A DNA stretch of 64,000 nucleotides from Deferribacteres bacterium (GTDB lineage: Bacteria; Zhuqueibacterota; Zhuqueibacteria; Zhuqueibacterales; Geothermadaptataceae): contig JACKDE010000005.1 of assembly GCA_020633675.1 (NCBI GenBank), forward strand, positions 465,865 to 529,864, in the 5' to 3' direction. Below the pieces are notes generated by a model. That model saw only the letters and a program-made list of their open reading frames with translations, had not been told where the DNA came from and made no database searches. The stretch's first letter is position 1, and every line of letters begins with the position of its first letter. This document shows, piece by piece, positions 1 through 8,828 of this stretch. The position numbers and the translations under genes are program-made.

Positions 1-363
1 GGGATATTCCTTACCCAATAAATAAGCCGTGTTGAGAATACGATGGTCCGGTTTGTCGGTGGTGAAATTAAAGCGCAAATCTTCGTGAAATGGCCGGTCA
101 AGCTTGATAATGATTTTGCCAAGGTTGGGGCCGAGCGAGATTCCGCTGTCAAAAATAGTCTCACCGCTCAGTCCATCGACATCGCGGGCAAACTCGCGTG
201 CATGAAAGTTGATCATTTCATTGCCTTTTTTGAAATGATCGAGTTCTTCGAGCACCGTCATTGGGATCACAATATCATTGTCGGCAAATTGGTAAATACA
301 GCTGCTGTCGTGGAGGATTACATTGGTATCAAACACAAAAAACTTATTCATCTTAGCAGGCAT
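1..363 (-). CDS. PIN-PhoH family protein, N-terminal part (cut by window edge)
   Basis: The minus strand reads 121 codons from an ATG at 363 to the window edge without a stop. The start MNKFFVFDTNVILHD, followed by FADNDIVIPMTVLEELD and an HAREFARD segment, is the PIN domain that opens the YlaK/PhoH2 family, in which a PIN nuclease-like domain precedes a PhoH ATPase/helicase domain. The acidic residues of the PIN site (D in FDTN, E in EELD) are visible. A GAAGAAGG ribosome site lies about 8 nt upstream of the 363 ATG; a second in-frame ATG at 351 is possible. The PhoH part would lie left of the window. Family membership is seen; RNA processing as the role is family knowledge. Confidence 0.82.
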   Translation of the reverse strand, partial: MPAKMNKFFVFDTNVILHDSSCIYQFADNDIVIPMTVLEELDHFKKGNEMINFHAREFARDVDGLSGETIFDSGISLGPNLGKIIIKLDRPFHEDLRFNFTTDKPDHRILNTAYLLGKEYP

Positions 364-795
364 GACTTGACCTTCTTCAATAGGAGGTGAGAATTGAAGG
401 GTGCAGTGCGAATTATGCAGGTCATCTTATTTTAAGAATAGAAACGCGTTGTGCGAATTGTTTTTGCAATAGTCCTTTTGGATAAACCATTGTTTTTATG
501 TAACAATAGTACCCTTATCATTCAGGATGAATCTATTCGGCATCGTGAGGAAACTTCGCTATATTCCGCGGAAACGCAAAAATAGATGCCTCCGGCATGA
601 CAATTTGGGCCGTTTTGTGCTCATCAACGGCTTATTTAATTCGCACAATGGGTATATAATGAAACGCCTTTATCTCAAACGCTGGAAAGCCGGGTAAGTT
701 GCTCGCGAAAACGACCTTTCACACTTTAAACCAGATTATCCATTTTTAGCATTAGCCAACTGGTTGTCCAGGTTGATCTTCTCACTTGCCGCACA
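364..795. other. Intergenic region, no gene seen
   Basis: No convincing reading frame. The 9-mer GTGCGAATT occurs at 406-414 and 451-459 and inverted at 638-646; this may be chance or a degenerate repeat. The region lies between the start of the PhoH-type gene and the end of the D-aminoacylase, both on the minus strand, so a promoter for the PhoH-type gene is expected here, but I could not pick one. Confidence 0.4.
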
Positions 796-2493
796 TCACT
801 TCTTTTCAATGACCACGCCCGGCAGCGCCCAGGTGAGCATGCCTTTTTCCACCACCATTTGGCCATTCACGAACACATAATCTACACCAGTGGCATACTG
901 ATGCGGCTCTTTAAAAGTGGCGGTATCGGCATAGTTTTCCAGGTCGATAATAGCCAGATCGGCATGGAAGCCTTCCCGCAGCATGCCACGATCGCGCAGG
1001 CCGAGTACCTGTGCCGGCAAAGAAGTCATCGAGCGAATCGCATCACTGACGGAGATTATGCCGCGTTCGATGGCATAGCGCCGAATTTTGCGTGGAAATG
1101 TGCCATAAAAACGGGCATGCACCGGGCCATCGCCGGGCAAAGCGATGCCGCCATCCGAGGCGGTGATCGTCCAAGGCTGTGCCGCATACGCTTCCACATC
1201 GATCTCTGACATCGAAAAACCTCGCAGACGCACACCGCCGATCCGATCGGCAAAGCCATCAAATTGCAATTTCAAAGCCATATCCACAGGCGAGAGATCG
1301 TGCTGTGCAGCCAGTTGCGCCAGGCTTTTGCCGATAAAACTGGAATCGGGATAGTCGAACACCACCATATTCTCAGCACCCCCGCGCCGCCGGATTTCGT
1401 GTGCGATATCGCGCCGCACCTTTTCGGCGATGCTGCGGTTGCGCAAGCGGGATTTGAGTGTGAGAGCGTAATTGACTCCAGCCTGCCCAGCATTATTCGA
1501 AGAACGCGATGCAAGGCCGTATGCCCAGAATGGAATCAGCAGGGTATTGCCATCCGAGCCGCTGGTGTTGTACGGATATTGATCCGCCCACACATCGACG
1601 CCGCGATCGCGGGCGCGTTGGATTAGTTGAATGGCAGCGCGACCGACACCCCAAAAGTGCGCACCTTTCGACTTGATATGGGTGCATACCACTGTCGCAC
1701 CAGTCTGCTCGCCTATCTCGATGGTTTCCATCACTGCGTCCAACAGGGTCGGCGGGCCCGCACTGTCTTGCGACGGCCAGTACCACATCGGATCCGCCCC
1801 TTCGCTGCGCTCATGCGACACATACATCCCCCCGTATTTCGCGACGACCTTCATGATTTCGATCAATTCATCAGTCCTGCTCCAGCGCCCTGGCACGTAC
1901 TCGAGTCCAGCGGACATGCCAAAGGCGCCTTCGCCCATGGCCTGGCGCGCCAGCTCTTGCATCGCAACGATCTCACCCACTGTTGCCGGGCGGCGAAAAT
2001 CATCGTTCATCACTTGCTGTCGCACTTCGCCATGCCCGAATAGCAAAATAGCGTTCGGTCCGATACCTTTGGCGCGAATTTCAGCGATTTGCTGGCGGAT
2101 CGGCCAGGCAGAACGGCCATCGTGATTGATGACGACCGTGGTGACGCCCTGTGACACAATGTTCGGCGCAGCCCGTCGGCGCGGATCTTCGCTGCGAAGT
2201 CCGGCTTCCGGTTGACTGCCTTCATCAGCATGTGCGTGCAAGTCGATCATGCCCGGCACAACGTAGCGACCCTTGGCATCGATCATTTGCCTGGCGGAGG
2301 CATTCTGCAACTTGCCGACTGCAACAATCGTGTTATCGGAAATGCCGATGTCCGCATAAAACCACGGATTGCCACTGCCGTCATACACTTTGCCGCCCTT
2401 GATCAGCAAATCGAACTCTTGCTTCTGGGCAGCGAAATTCGAGAGAGGCATGAGGGCCAGCGCGGCAAGGATGATCATTTTGATACGGTTCAT
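796..2493 (-). CDS. Exported N-acyl-D-amino-acid deacylase (D-aminoacylase), amidohydrolase superfamily
   Basis: 565 aa from an ATG at 2493. Residues 1-22 (MNRIKMIILAALALMPLS...) form a signal peptide, so the enzyme is probably periplasmic. The mature part opens with LLIKGGKVYDGSG, then GMIDLHAHADEG (metal-binding HxH), a Ser-rich DERSEG/GVGRA core and TASDGG near the end, the layout of zinc-dependent D-aminoacylases that remove N-acyl groups from D-amino acids; length fits the family (about 480-580). A promoter with TTGCAA and TATTCT spaced 17 bp at 2540-2568 predicts transcription start near 2533, which rules out the in-frame GTG at 2535 and supports 2493. Likely role: salvage of D-amino acids from peptidoglycan or peptides (inference). 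Substrate not determinable. Confidence 0.85.
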   Translation of the reverse strand: MNRIKMIILAALALMPLSNFAAQKQEFDLLIKGGKVYDGSGNPWFYADIGISDNTIVAVGKLQNASARQMIDAKGRYVVPGMIDLHAHADEGSQPEAGLRSEDPRRRAAPNIVSQGVTTVVINHDGRSAWPIRQQIAEIRAKGIGPNAILLFGHGEVRQQVMNDDFRRPATVGEIVAMQELARQAMGEGAFGMSAGLEYVPGRWSRTDELIEIMKVVAKYGGMYVSHERSEGADPMWYWPSQDSAGPPTLLDAVMETIEIGEQTGATVVCTHIKSKGAHFWGVGRAAIQLIQRARDRGVDVWADQYPYNTSGSDGNTLLIPFWAYGLASRSSNNAGQAGVNYALTLKSRLRNRSIAEKVRRDIAHEIRRRGGAENMVVFDYPDSSFIGKSLAQLAAQHDLSPVDMALKLQFDGFADRIGGVRLRGFSMSEIDVEAYAAQPWTITASDGGIALPGDGPVHARFYGTFPRKIRRYAIERGIISVSDAIRSMTSLPAQVLGLRDRGMLREGFHADLAIIDLENYADTATFKEPHQYATGVDYVFVNGQMVVEKGMLTWALPGVVIEKK

Positions 2494-2539
2494 CAACTTA
2501 GTCCAAATTGGCGCGTTCTTCTTCAAATGATTCACATTC

Positions 2540-2568
2540 AGAATAGCTGGTCAGGATTTTTTTTGCAA
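2540..2568 (-). promoter_or_regulatory. Sigma70-type promoter of the D-aminoacylase gene
   Basis: On the minus strand TTGCAA (2568-2563) and TATTCT (2545-2540) are separated by 17 bp. Predicted start near 2533, about 40 nt before the ATG at 2493. Confidence 0.5.
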
Positions 2569-2787
2569 AGAAATTATGACCGTTTTGGTGCCCGATAAAA
2601 CGCAGACCAGCGACGCAACGGTTCGAAACCGTTTTCACATCATGACAAAAATCTGTTATTTTGCATTGCTGGAAGTTGCAGCAGGAATAAACGACTGATG
2701 CGCTCCATACAACGAACACATTATTTTTAATTCGCTGGCGACAGGTGCAACCCGCCGTCCTGAAAAACCATTCAAAAGGAAATTACC

Positions 2788-3108
2788 ATGCCATTTATTG
2801 AAGTCGATTCACTCCCAGGTGTAGAACGCGTTCCCGGCTTTATTGGCCGTTTCGTCCATTCCGAAAACATGACGACGGCTTTTTACAGCATAAAGGCCGG
2901 CTCGCCGTTTCCCGAACACAGTCACCCGCACGAGCAGATCAGTAATGTGGTAGAGGGCCGCTTCGAGCTGACCGTCGACGGCGAAACGCGTGTACTCGAG
3001 CCGGGCACGATCGCAGTCATTCCCGCCAATGCCGTGCACTCCGGCCGCGCCATCAGCGATTGCCGCATCATCGACGTCTTTTCGCCGCCGAGAGAAGATT
3101 ATCGTTGA
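2788..3108 (+). CDS. Small single-domain cupin protein
   Basis: 106 aa with an AAAGGAAATTACC ribosome site before the ATG. It is a one-domain cupin_2 barrel: motif 1 is HSHPHEQISNVVEGRFE with the His-x-His-x4-Glu metal ligands at about residues 44-50, and motif 2 is PANAVHSG, giving the last histidine at about residue 85. Ligands for a divalent metal are therefore complete. Such proteins range from dioxygenases and isomerases to sensors, and nothing in the neighbours (an exported deacylase on the opposite strand, a surface protein after it) fixes the substrate. No signal peptide, so cytoplasmic. Confidence 0.8.
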   Translation: MPFIEVDSLPGVERVPGFIGRFVHSENMTTAFYSIKAGSPFPEHSHPHEQISNVVEGRFELTVDGETRVLEPGTIAVIPANAVHSGRAISDCRIIDVFSPPREDYR

Positions 3109-3234
3109 GGAAGTGACAGACGCTGAAATAGTGTTGTTGAAGGGATCAAAATGAAGTTCTATGAAAACATGCTCTGTGATTTTTCGGGAAGCAATTTACC
3201 TTAATGGCGTTAAAGAACAACTCCCAGAATTCAT

Positions 3235-3262
3235 TTGCAGCAAAAATGGAGTATCATACAAT
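3235..3262 (+). promoter_or_regulatory. Possible promoter of the FG-GAP protein gene
   Basis: TTGCAG (3235-3240) and TACAAT (3257-3262) with a 16 bp spacer, start near 3269, 23 nt before the chosen ATG. A second, weaker pair, TTGAAG-17-TATGAA, lies upstream at about 3138-3166. Confidence 0.35.
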
Positions 3263-3291
3263 TAGCTTGGCAAAATGGTACGCTCATAACA

Positions 3292-5442
3292 ATGTCCAAA
3301 ATTTCCATTATAAAATCTTCGCTTTTCATACTGCTTGCCGCTTCGTCTGCGCTATCCCAACAGGCTGAATTTCACTACAACATCAATCCGTTTCCGGTGC
3401 GCAACGCAACCGGCATGGCTTCGGCGCAGCCGTTTCTCGGCGGCTTCAACCGGCCGCACCCGCAATTCGCCGATTTCGACAGCGACGGGGATCTCGATCT
3501 GTTTGTGCAGGAAGCCAGCAATGACATCATCTTTATTGAAAATACCGGCTCACTAACAGCGCCACAGTTCGAATGGCGCAGTGCGCAATTTCAAAATTTG
3601 TCCGTTGGTGCCTGGTTTAAAATGGCCGATCTCGATGCCGATGGCGATCCCGACCTGTACTGCGAAAGCCCTGCCGGCATGATTCGTATTTACCGCAATG
3701 ATGGCGCCCAGTTTGTGCTGGCGGCCGACTCGTTGCGCGATGATGCAGGCAATTTGATCCTGACCGAGGTGCCCAGCATCCCGGAAATGGCCGACATCGA
3801 CTGCGATGGCGACCTTGATTTGTTTCTGACCACAGCTGCCGGGCTGGTCGTTTTTTATCGAAATACCGCACCGAACGGCAGCGATTTACCGGTTTTCACT
3901 TTCATTACCGATCAATTCGAAGATATCCGTTTTGTCGAGGGTGGTAAGCGCGCACAGCCCCCCGCAACAGGCAATGTTTCGCGGCACGGTTCCAGCACCG
4001 TGGCTGTGGTCGACATCGATCATGACGGCGACAGCGATATGTTTTGGGGTGAGTTTTTCAATCGCGGTCTGCGCTTTCTTAAAAACAGCGGCGATTGTAG
4101 CGACCCGCAAATCGCGCTCACCGCCGATACCTACCCGCCGCAAAACACCTTGCTGACCGGCGGTTTCAACACGCCGCAATTTGTCGATTTTGACGGCAAC
4201 GGCACGCTCGACCTGTTCGCCGGCGCGCTGGGCGGCGCCTTTAATCTCCCCATCGATGCAGTGGAAAATTTTTATTTTTATCGTAATCATGGCTCGCCGG
4301 AGCAGCCGGATTTTGCGCTGGAATCGCTACGATTTATCGACATGCCGGATGTCGGCAAAAACAGCATGCTGGCAGCCGCGGATATCGACGATGATGGCGA
4401 CCTCGACCTGTTTGTCAGCAACGAGGCAGATAGTGCCAACAACAGCAGCGGCAACGGTAAAGTCTATTTTTATGAAAACACCGGCACGGCGACTGCGCCT
4501 GACTTTATGCTCAAAAACACCGATTTTCTCGATGCCGACATCGGTTTCAGCCCGGCACCTGCATTTGTCGATATCGACGACGACGGTGATCTGGATGTCT
4601 TTGCGGGTGAGTTTTTTGGCTCACTCAATTTCTTTCGTAACATTGGCAATGCCCAAGCGCCACAGCTTCAGCTCGAAGCCAGTAAATTTGGCAATATCGA
4701 TGTCGGCAACAACAGCCTGCCCACATTTGCAGACATCGATGCTGATGGCGATTTCGATCTGTTCGTCGGCGATTTTCTCGGAAACATCGAATTTTACCGC
4801 AACGACGGTACCGCTGGCAATGCACGGTTTGTACTCGACACCACGCGCTATTTTGGCATATCCGTCACATCGCACGCTGCTCCTGCATTTGCTGATGCAG
4901 ACGGTGATGGCGATCTCGATTTGTACGTTGGCTCCGGCGATGGGGCTCTGCATTTTTATCGCAACGATGGCTCAAAAGACCAGGCCAATTTTGTTCAAGA
5001 CACGGAACTTGAGCTGGCCATGCTGCCGCGAAACACGCCGGTACTCGCAGATTTCGATGGCGATGGCGATGCGGATATCATGGCTGGAAATGCGCGCGGC
5101 GGATTGACCTACTTCGAAAATTTAGCCGTTTCTACCAGTATTCTGGAGCAAAAATCTGTGCCGGGCGACTTTATGCTCGAGCAAAATTATCCCAATCCTT
5201 TTAATCCAACGACGGTAATCAATTATCAACTTCAAAGAATCAGCAACGTCGAGTTGACCATCTTCAATCCAATCGGCCAGCGAGTGGCCACATTGATAGA
5301 GGCTGTGAAGAGCGCCGGCCAGCACAAAGTGACCTGGTATGGACGCGACGATCAAAACCGGCCGGTCGCCAGTGGCGTGTATCTGTATCGCCTGCGTGTC
5401 GGGAAAGCCGTGCAAGTGCGCAAGATGCTTCTGATGCGGTGA
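3292..5442 (+). CDS. Secreted FG-GAP/VCBS repeat protein with type IX-like C-terminal sorting domain
   Basis: 716 aa from ATG 3292; a TTG at 3235 in the same frame overlaps a likely promoter and is rejected. Residues 1-23 are a signal peptide ending SALSQQ. The body carries about ten calcium-binding FG-GAP/VCBS units, each with a D-x-D-x-D-G-D-x-D-L-F/Y loop (for example DFDSDGDLDLF, DIDDDGDLDLF, DADGDGDLDLY), folding as beta-propeller blades. The last about 85 residues start LEQNYPNPFNPTT and contain the Ig-like VELTIFNPIGQRV and SGVYLYRL strands: the sorting domain recognised by type IX secretion or related systems in FCB bacteria. It should be exported across both membranes and held at the surface or released. 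Function is unknown; adhesion or polymer binding is inference. Confidence 0.88.
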   Translation: MSKISIIKSSLFILLAASSALSQQAEFHYNINPFPVRNATGMASAQPFLGGFNRPHPQFADFDSDGDLDLFVQEASNDIIFIENTGSLTAPQFEWRSAQFQNLSVGAWFKMADLDADGDPDLYCESPAGMIRIYRNDGAQFVLAADSLRDDAGNLILTEVPSIPEMADIDCDGDLDLFLTTAAGLVVFYRNTAPNGSDLPVFTFITDQFEDIRFVEGGKRAQPPATGNVSRHGSSTVAVVDIDHDGDSDMFWGEFFNRGLRFLKNSGDCSDPQIALTADTYPPQNTLLTGGFNTPQFVDFDGNGTLDLFAGALGGAFNLPIDAVENFYFYRNHGSPEQPDFALESLRFIDMPDVGKNSMLAAADIDDDGDLDLFVSNEADSANNSSGNGKVYFYENTGTATAPDFMLKNTDFLDADIGFSPAPAFVDIDDDGDLDVFAGEFFGSLNFFRNIGNAQAPQLQLEASKFGNIDVGNNSLPTFADIDADGDFDLFVGDFLGNIEFYRNDGTAGNARFVLDTTRYFGISVTSHAAPAFADADGDGDLDLYVGSGDGALHFYRNDGSKDQANFVQDTELELAMLPRNTPVLADFDGDGDADIMAGNARGGLTYFENLAVSTSILEQKSVPGDFMLEQNYPNPFNPTTVINYQLQRISNVELTIFNPIGQRVATLIEAVKSAGQHKVTWYGRDDQNRPVASGVYLYRLRVGKAVQVRKMLLMR

Positions 5443-5488
5443 GATCATTTTGCCATTTAGCACTTCTCAACTTTTGCCGATCAAACAA

Positions 5489-5528
5489 AAAAAGCCTGCT
5501 GACGCATATACATATCAGCAGGCTTTTT
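5489..5528. terminator. Bidirectional intrinsic terminator
   Basis: A perfect 14-bp inverted repeat, AAAAAGCCTGCTGA (5489-5502) and its complement (5515-5528), with a 12-nt loop. A-run on one side and T-run on the other give U-tracts in both directions, serving the convergent FG-GAP gene and membrane-protein gene. Confidence 0.9.
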
Positions 5529-5544
5529 AATGCAAAGCTATCAA

Positions 5545-6465
5545 TTATGCCGGGGCGCCAGCCAAATCGGCTTCACCATCAGGTTCGTCAGCAGTTGCCG
5601 CTTCACTCTCGGTCAAGCCTGTGTACAAATGCATTTGCCCGGCATACGAAGCCAGCTTGAGCAGAGTGCGGAACAGCATGTAGACTTGCTGTACCAGAAA
5701 CAGCAGGAAAATGACCAGGCCACTTGGCGCGCTCAGGGCATTGGCAATCGGATTGTAAAGAAGCAGCGCAATCAAACCAATCAAAATCAGAAAAAATGCC
5801 AACGCGAACGTGCGCCCCAGGTTGCCTATGGTAAATTTAATGCCTTCCCAAATCGCGATGCGCGCCTTGGCCTCATCGTGAAGCACCAAGTAAATGCGCG
5901 CATAATCAAGCACAATAAAAAACAGCACGATGCCGAGATAGCGCAGTCCCAGCTTGATCCAGCCTCCCCAGTAAGTCACATTCTGATAGGGATCACTGCC
6001 AAAGCCGATACGCTCAACGATCGGCCACAGCAATTGCAGACACATCAGCACCGCAAAAACCGGGATGCTCCACAGGGCCAGCCGCACAAACCGGCCAAAG
6101 AAGCTCGCAGCGCTGCCCCAGAAAAACGCGGGCTGGTACTTTTCCTGCATCGCGAAAACTGCCAGTGCGCCTCCAGACAAAAACAATGTAATGAGCCAGA
6201 AGATGAGAGGCACCACGATAACAAGGCTCCCGAAAACGTTCGGCGCTGTTGATACTTCTTTAAAAAATTCCAACACAAAATCCCAATTCAACTGACCTGC
6301 CAGTTCGGCGCCCATCAGGCTGCTGCCCAAAAAGCCTTTGAGCATGGCCCGCATTGGCCACATCACCACAAAGGCCAGCAGGAAATTGGCCAGATAAAAT
6401 ACCAACAGCATGCGCTTGTGCGACCAGGCCTGGGAAAAGCCATGCTTTATGCTTGAGAAGATCAT
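5545..6465 (-). CDS. Six-helix integral membrane protein of unknown function
   Basis: 306 aa. I do not recognise the family. Hydrophobic stretches near residues 20-42, 85-112, 132-158, 178-200, 222-246 and 258-280 suggest six transmembrane helices. The C-terminal about 25 residues are acidic and alanine-rich (ATADEPDGEADLAGAPA) and probably disordered. There is no signal peptide and no enzyme motif. It lies 50 bp downstream of the M1 peptidase on the same strand and shares the bidirectional terminator, so the two may be one transcript; a link with the exported peptidase is inference only. Confidence 0.7.
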   Translation of the reverse strand: MIFSSIKHGFSQAWSHKRMLLVFYLANFLLAFVVMWPMRAMLKGFLGSSLMGAELAGQLNWDFVLEFFKEVSTAPNVFGSLVIVVPLIFWLITLFLSGGALAVFAMQEKYQPAFFWGSAASFFGRFVRLALWSIPVFAVLMCLQLLWPIVERIGFGSDPYQNVTYWGGWIKLGLRYLGIVLFFIVLDYARIYLVLHDEAKARIAIWEGIKFTIGNLGRTFALAFFLILIGLIALLLYNPIANALSAPSGLVIFLLFLVQQVYMLFRTLLKLASYAGQMHLYTGLTESEAATADEPDGEADLAGAPA

Positions 6466-6515
6466 AATTTAAATCCTCATTTTAAATCATATTTGAACTG
6501 TGTTCGTCCACGCAC

Positions 6516-8582
6516 TCAATTCGGCATTACTGTCAGGAAATTCAGGAAATCCGGTTGATCCATCAGGAATTGCAGCCAGAACAACATGCGCGTAGCCAGC
6601 TTGTTGGCACCGGCGCTGGGCGCGTCTACAGCACGACTATTGTTCGTGTAGTTGATATCGATGATGATTTTGTGATCCGGATCGACTGTGGCAGACACCA
6701 GTTTTGCAGGCTTGGTGTAACGGAATTTCTTCCACAGTTCCCGGCCATCCCAGGTTTCACGAATCTTCTCGCCGTCATCAAAAGCCAATTCGACTTCTAC
6801 CGGAAAATGAAAATCACCCAGGCGGCGAATATTCACACCGCTGTAATACATTTTCTGATTTTCCTTTTCCTCATCTTTCACATCGGCGTCATTGTTTTCG
6901 GCATCGCCGTTTGCACCATCGGTTGCCTGCACAGAATCATCTGCAGCACCGGTGGTCGCTTCTTCATCGACTGAAAGATTGAAATCGAAACCACGCCCGT
7001 CCCGAACCTGGCGCGTAAAGACTGCATCGACACTATAATCAACCACAGCATTACTAAAAAAGGCCTGATCAAAAAACCAGGTTAAATCTTCACCTGCCAC
7101 CTCATTTGCCACGTCGATAAAATCCTGGGTTTTGGGATGTTTGAAGCGCCAGCGTTCAACATAGGTCCGCATGACCTCCAGCATTTTTTCATTGCCGAGG
7201 TAGTTTTGCAGTGTCGTCAACACCACGCCGGGCTTGGCGTAGGAATTGACGCCATAGCTGCTGCCGCTGTAGTAGTCCCAGGCACGACGTACCATCGGAT
7301 CGACATCAGCCACATTGATATATTGACCGCGTTGAATTTGCAGGTCGTTAATCTTCAGGCCAAATACATCAAAGCTGTCACCAATCGGGCCGTAGGCGTC
7401 GTTCATGATTTGAATTTCAGTGTAGGTATTGATGCCTTCGTCCATCCAGCTTTCTTCAAATTCATTCGACGCCAGCAGGTGGTACCAGTAGTTATGCCCG
7501 AATTCGTGAATGATGACCAACTCGACAACGCGCACACCCTCTGGTACACCATACGATGTGCCTGCTGTAATCAAGGTTGGATACTCCATGCCGCCGGAGC
7601 CACTTGCGCCACGCCGGGGATCGACGACGGTGAGATTCGGGTAGGGGTAATCGCCGTACCAGTTTTGGTGATATTCGACCGCGGTGATGGCTGCCTGCAA
7701 ATGGCGTTCGCCCTGATAGGCATGGTCTGGCTGCATCAAAACACGGATTTCGACATCCTGTGCCTTGCCCTTGACCTCCACAAATTCCGGGCTGGTCGTC
7801 CAGGCAAAATCATGCACATCTTCTGCGTGATAAAAATGGGTTTTGGTACCGTCGCCGTTGTCTTTGACTTCAACTTCAATACCGGTCGCACCGACAATAT
7901 TTTCTTCCGGCACAGTAATATGCACATTGTACACGCCGTAATCTGCAAAAAACTCCGAGTTCTCGTGAAACTGGTGGCAGTTCCATTTGCCATCGACATG
8001 CACGCCGATTTTCGGGAACCACTGACCGACGAAAAGATACTCTTCTTTTGCGCCGGTTCGGGCAAAGGGCGGTGTTGGCAATTTTGCTGTAAAATCCATA
8101 TTTAATTGAATGCTCTGGCCCGGGCGCAACGGCTTGTCCAGTGGCAATCGAAAAACCGTTTTATCGTGCTCGTTGTCATCATCCGGCTGAATATATTCCA
8201 TTTTGGCTGTCACATCTGCACCGGAAGCCAGCGCAATTCTGTCGACTTCAATGAAGCCCCAACCATTTCGGCTAATGGTGTTGCCACGGTGCGTACCACC
8301 TGAGCTTTTCATAAATGTGGATTCACTGTTGCGGAATGCATTGAGATAAAGATGAAATTGCAATTCAGTGATGGTGGTGTTGGTTTTGTTGTGCCAGGTG
8401 AGCACCTGACTGGCTTTGAGGGTTCGATTATCCGGTTGCAACCGGACATCGATGTCGTAATTGGCAATGCGCGGACTCAGCGGCTGCTCAAAAAGCACAG
8501 GCTGTGCTTGTGCAGCAAAAGCGCAACATAGCGCAGCAGAAAGCATAATCCACACGCCAGGAATCAGTTTACGTTTCATCAC
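6516..8582 (-). CDS. Exported M1 family zinc metallopeptidase
   Basis: 688 aa, preceded by AGGAGGCGTG 1 nt from optimal spacing. Residues 1-26 are a signal peptide ending AAQAQP. The N-terminal beta-domain (about 30-250) leads to a gluzincin core with HEFGH at residues 359-363 and the third zinc ligand E382 in MDEG, exactly 19 residues after H363 as in M1 aminopeptidases. A GSGGMEYPTL segment at about 330 replaces the usual GAMEN exopeptidase motif, a common variant in FCB peptidases. After about residue 560 there is an acidic low-complexity insert (Asp/Glu/Asn rich, about 40 residues) and a C-terminal domain. Probable role: periplasmic or surface peptide breakdown. Confidence 0.9.
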   Translation of the reverse strand: MMKRKLIPGVWIMLSAALCCAFAAQAQPVLFEQPLSPRIANYDIDVRLQPDNRTLKASQVLTWHNKTNTTITELQFHLYLNAFRNSESTFMKSSGGTHRGNTISRNGWGFIEVDRIALASGADVTAKMEYIQPDDDNEHDKTVFRLPLDKPLRPGQSIQLNMDFTAKLPTPPFARTGAKEEYLFVGQWFPKIGVHVDGKWNCHQFHENSEFFADYGVYNVHITVPEENIVGATGIEVEVKDNGDGTKTHFYHAEDVHDFAWTTSPEFVEVKGKAQDVEIRVLMQPDHAYQGERHLQAAITAVEYHQNWYGDYPYPNLTVVDPRRGASGSGGMEYPTLITAGTSYGVPEGVRVVELVIIHEFGHNYWYHLLASNEFEESWMDEGINTYTEIQIMNDAYGPIGDSFDVFGLKINDLQIQRGQYINVADVDPMVRRAWDYYSGSSYGVNSYAKPGVVLTTLQNYLGNEKMLEVMRTYVERWRFKHPKTQDFIDVANEVAGEDLTWFFDQAFFSNAVVDYSVDAVFTRQVRDGRGFDFNLSVDEEATTGAADDSVQATDGANGDAENNDADVKDEEKENQKMYYSGVNIRRLGDFHFPVEVELAFDDGEKIRETWDGRELWKKFRYTKPAKLVSATVDPDHKIIIDINYTNNSRAVDAPSAGANKLATRMLFWLQFLMDQPDFLNFLTVMPN

Positions 8583-8803
8583 GCCTCCTCATCATGTTCT
8601 GAAACCGGGATTTATTTATTGAAAAAGACAAATGACATGCACAGATGTTGCGAATGGTTAACAAAAAAAAGCAGAAATGCAAGTAATCGACTACCAAATG
8701 CTTTAGCCGAAGTTACGTGAGTTGGGTGAAGTTCCGGGGAATAAAACAGGTCATTTATTGGTTGGATGTTCGAAATTTCATTCCAGTGCGGTCGGCCTAC
8801 CAT

Positions 8804-8821
8804 GCCAGCCGAAAAGCTGGC
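8804..8821. other. Short hairpin downstream of the permease gene
   Basis: GCCAGC-CGAAAA-GCTGGC, a 6-bp stem just after the stop of the AI-2E family gene on the minus strand. There is no U-tract, so a terminator is doubtful. The rest of 8583-8828 holds no credible gene. Confidence 0.25.
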
Positions 8822-8828
8822 TGATCGA

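Noticed and set aside
4181..5107. A 308-codon plus-strand frame inside the FG-GAP gene
   Set aside because: Shifted frame of the repeat region; serine/threonine-rich noise created by the D-x-D-G-D repeats.
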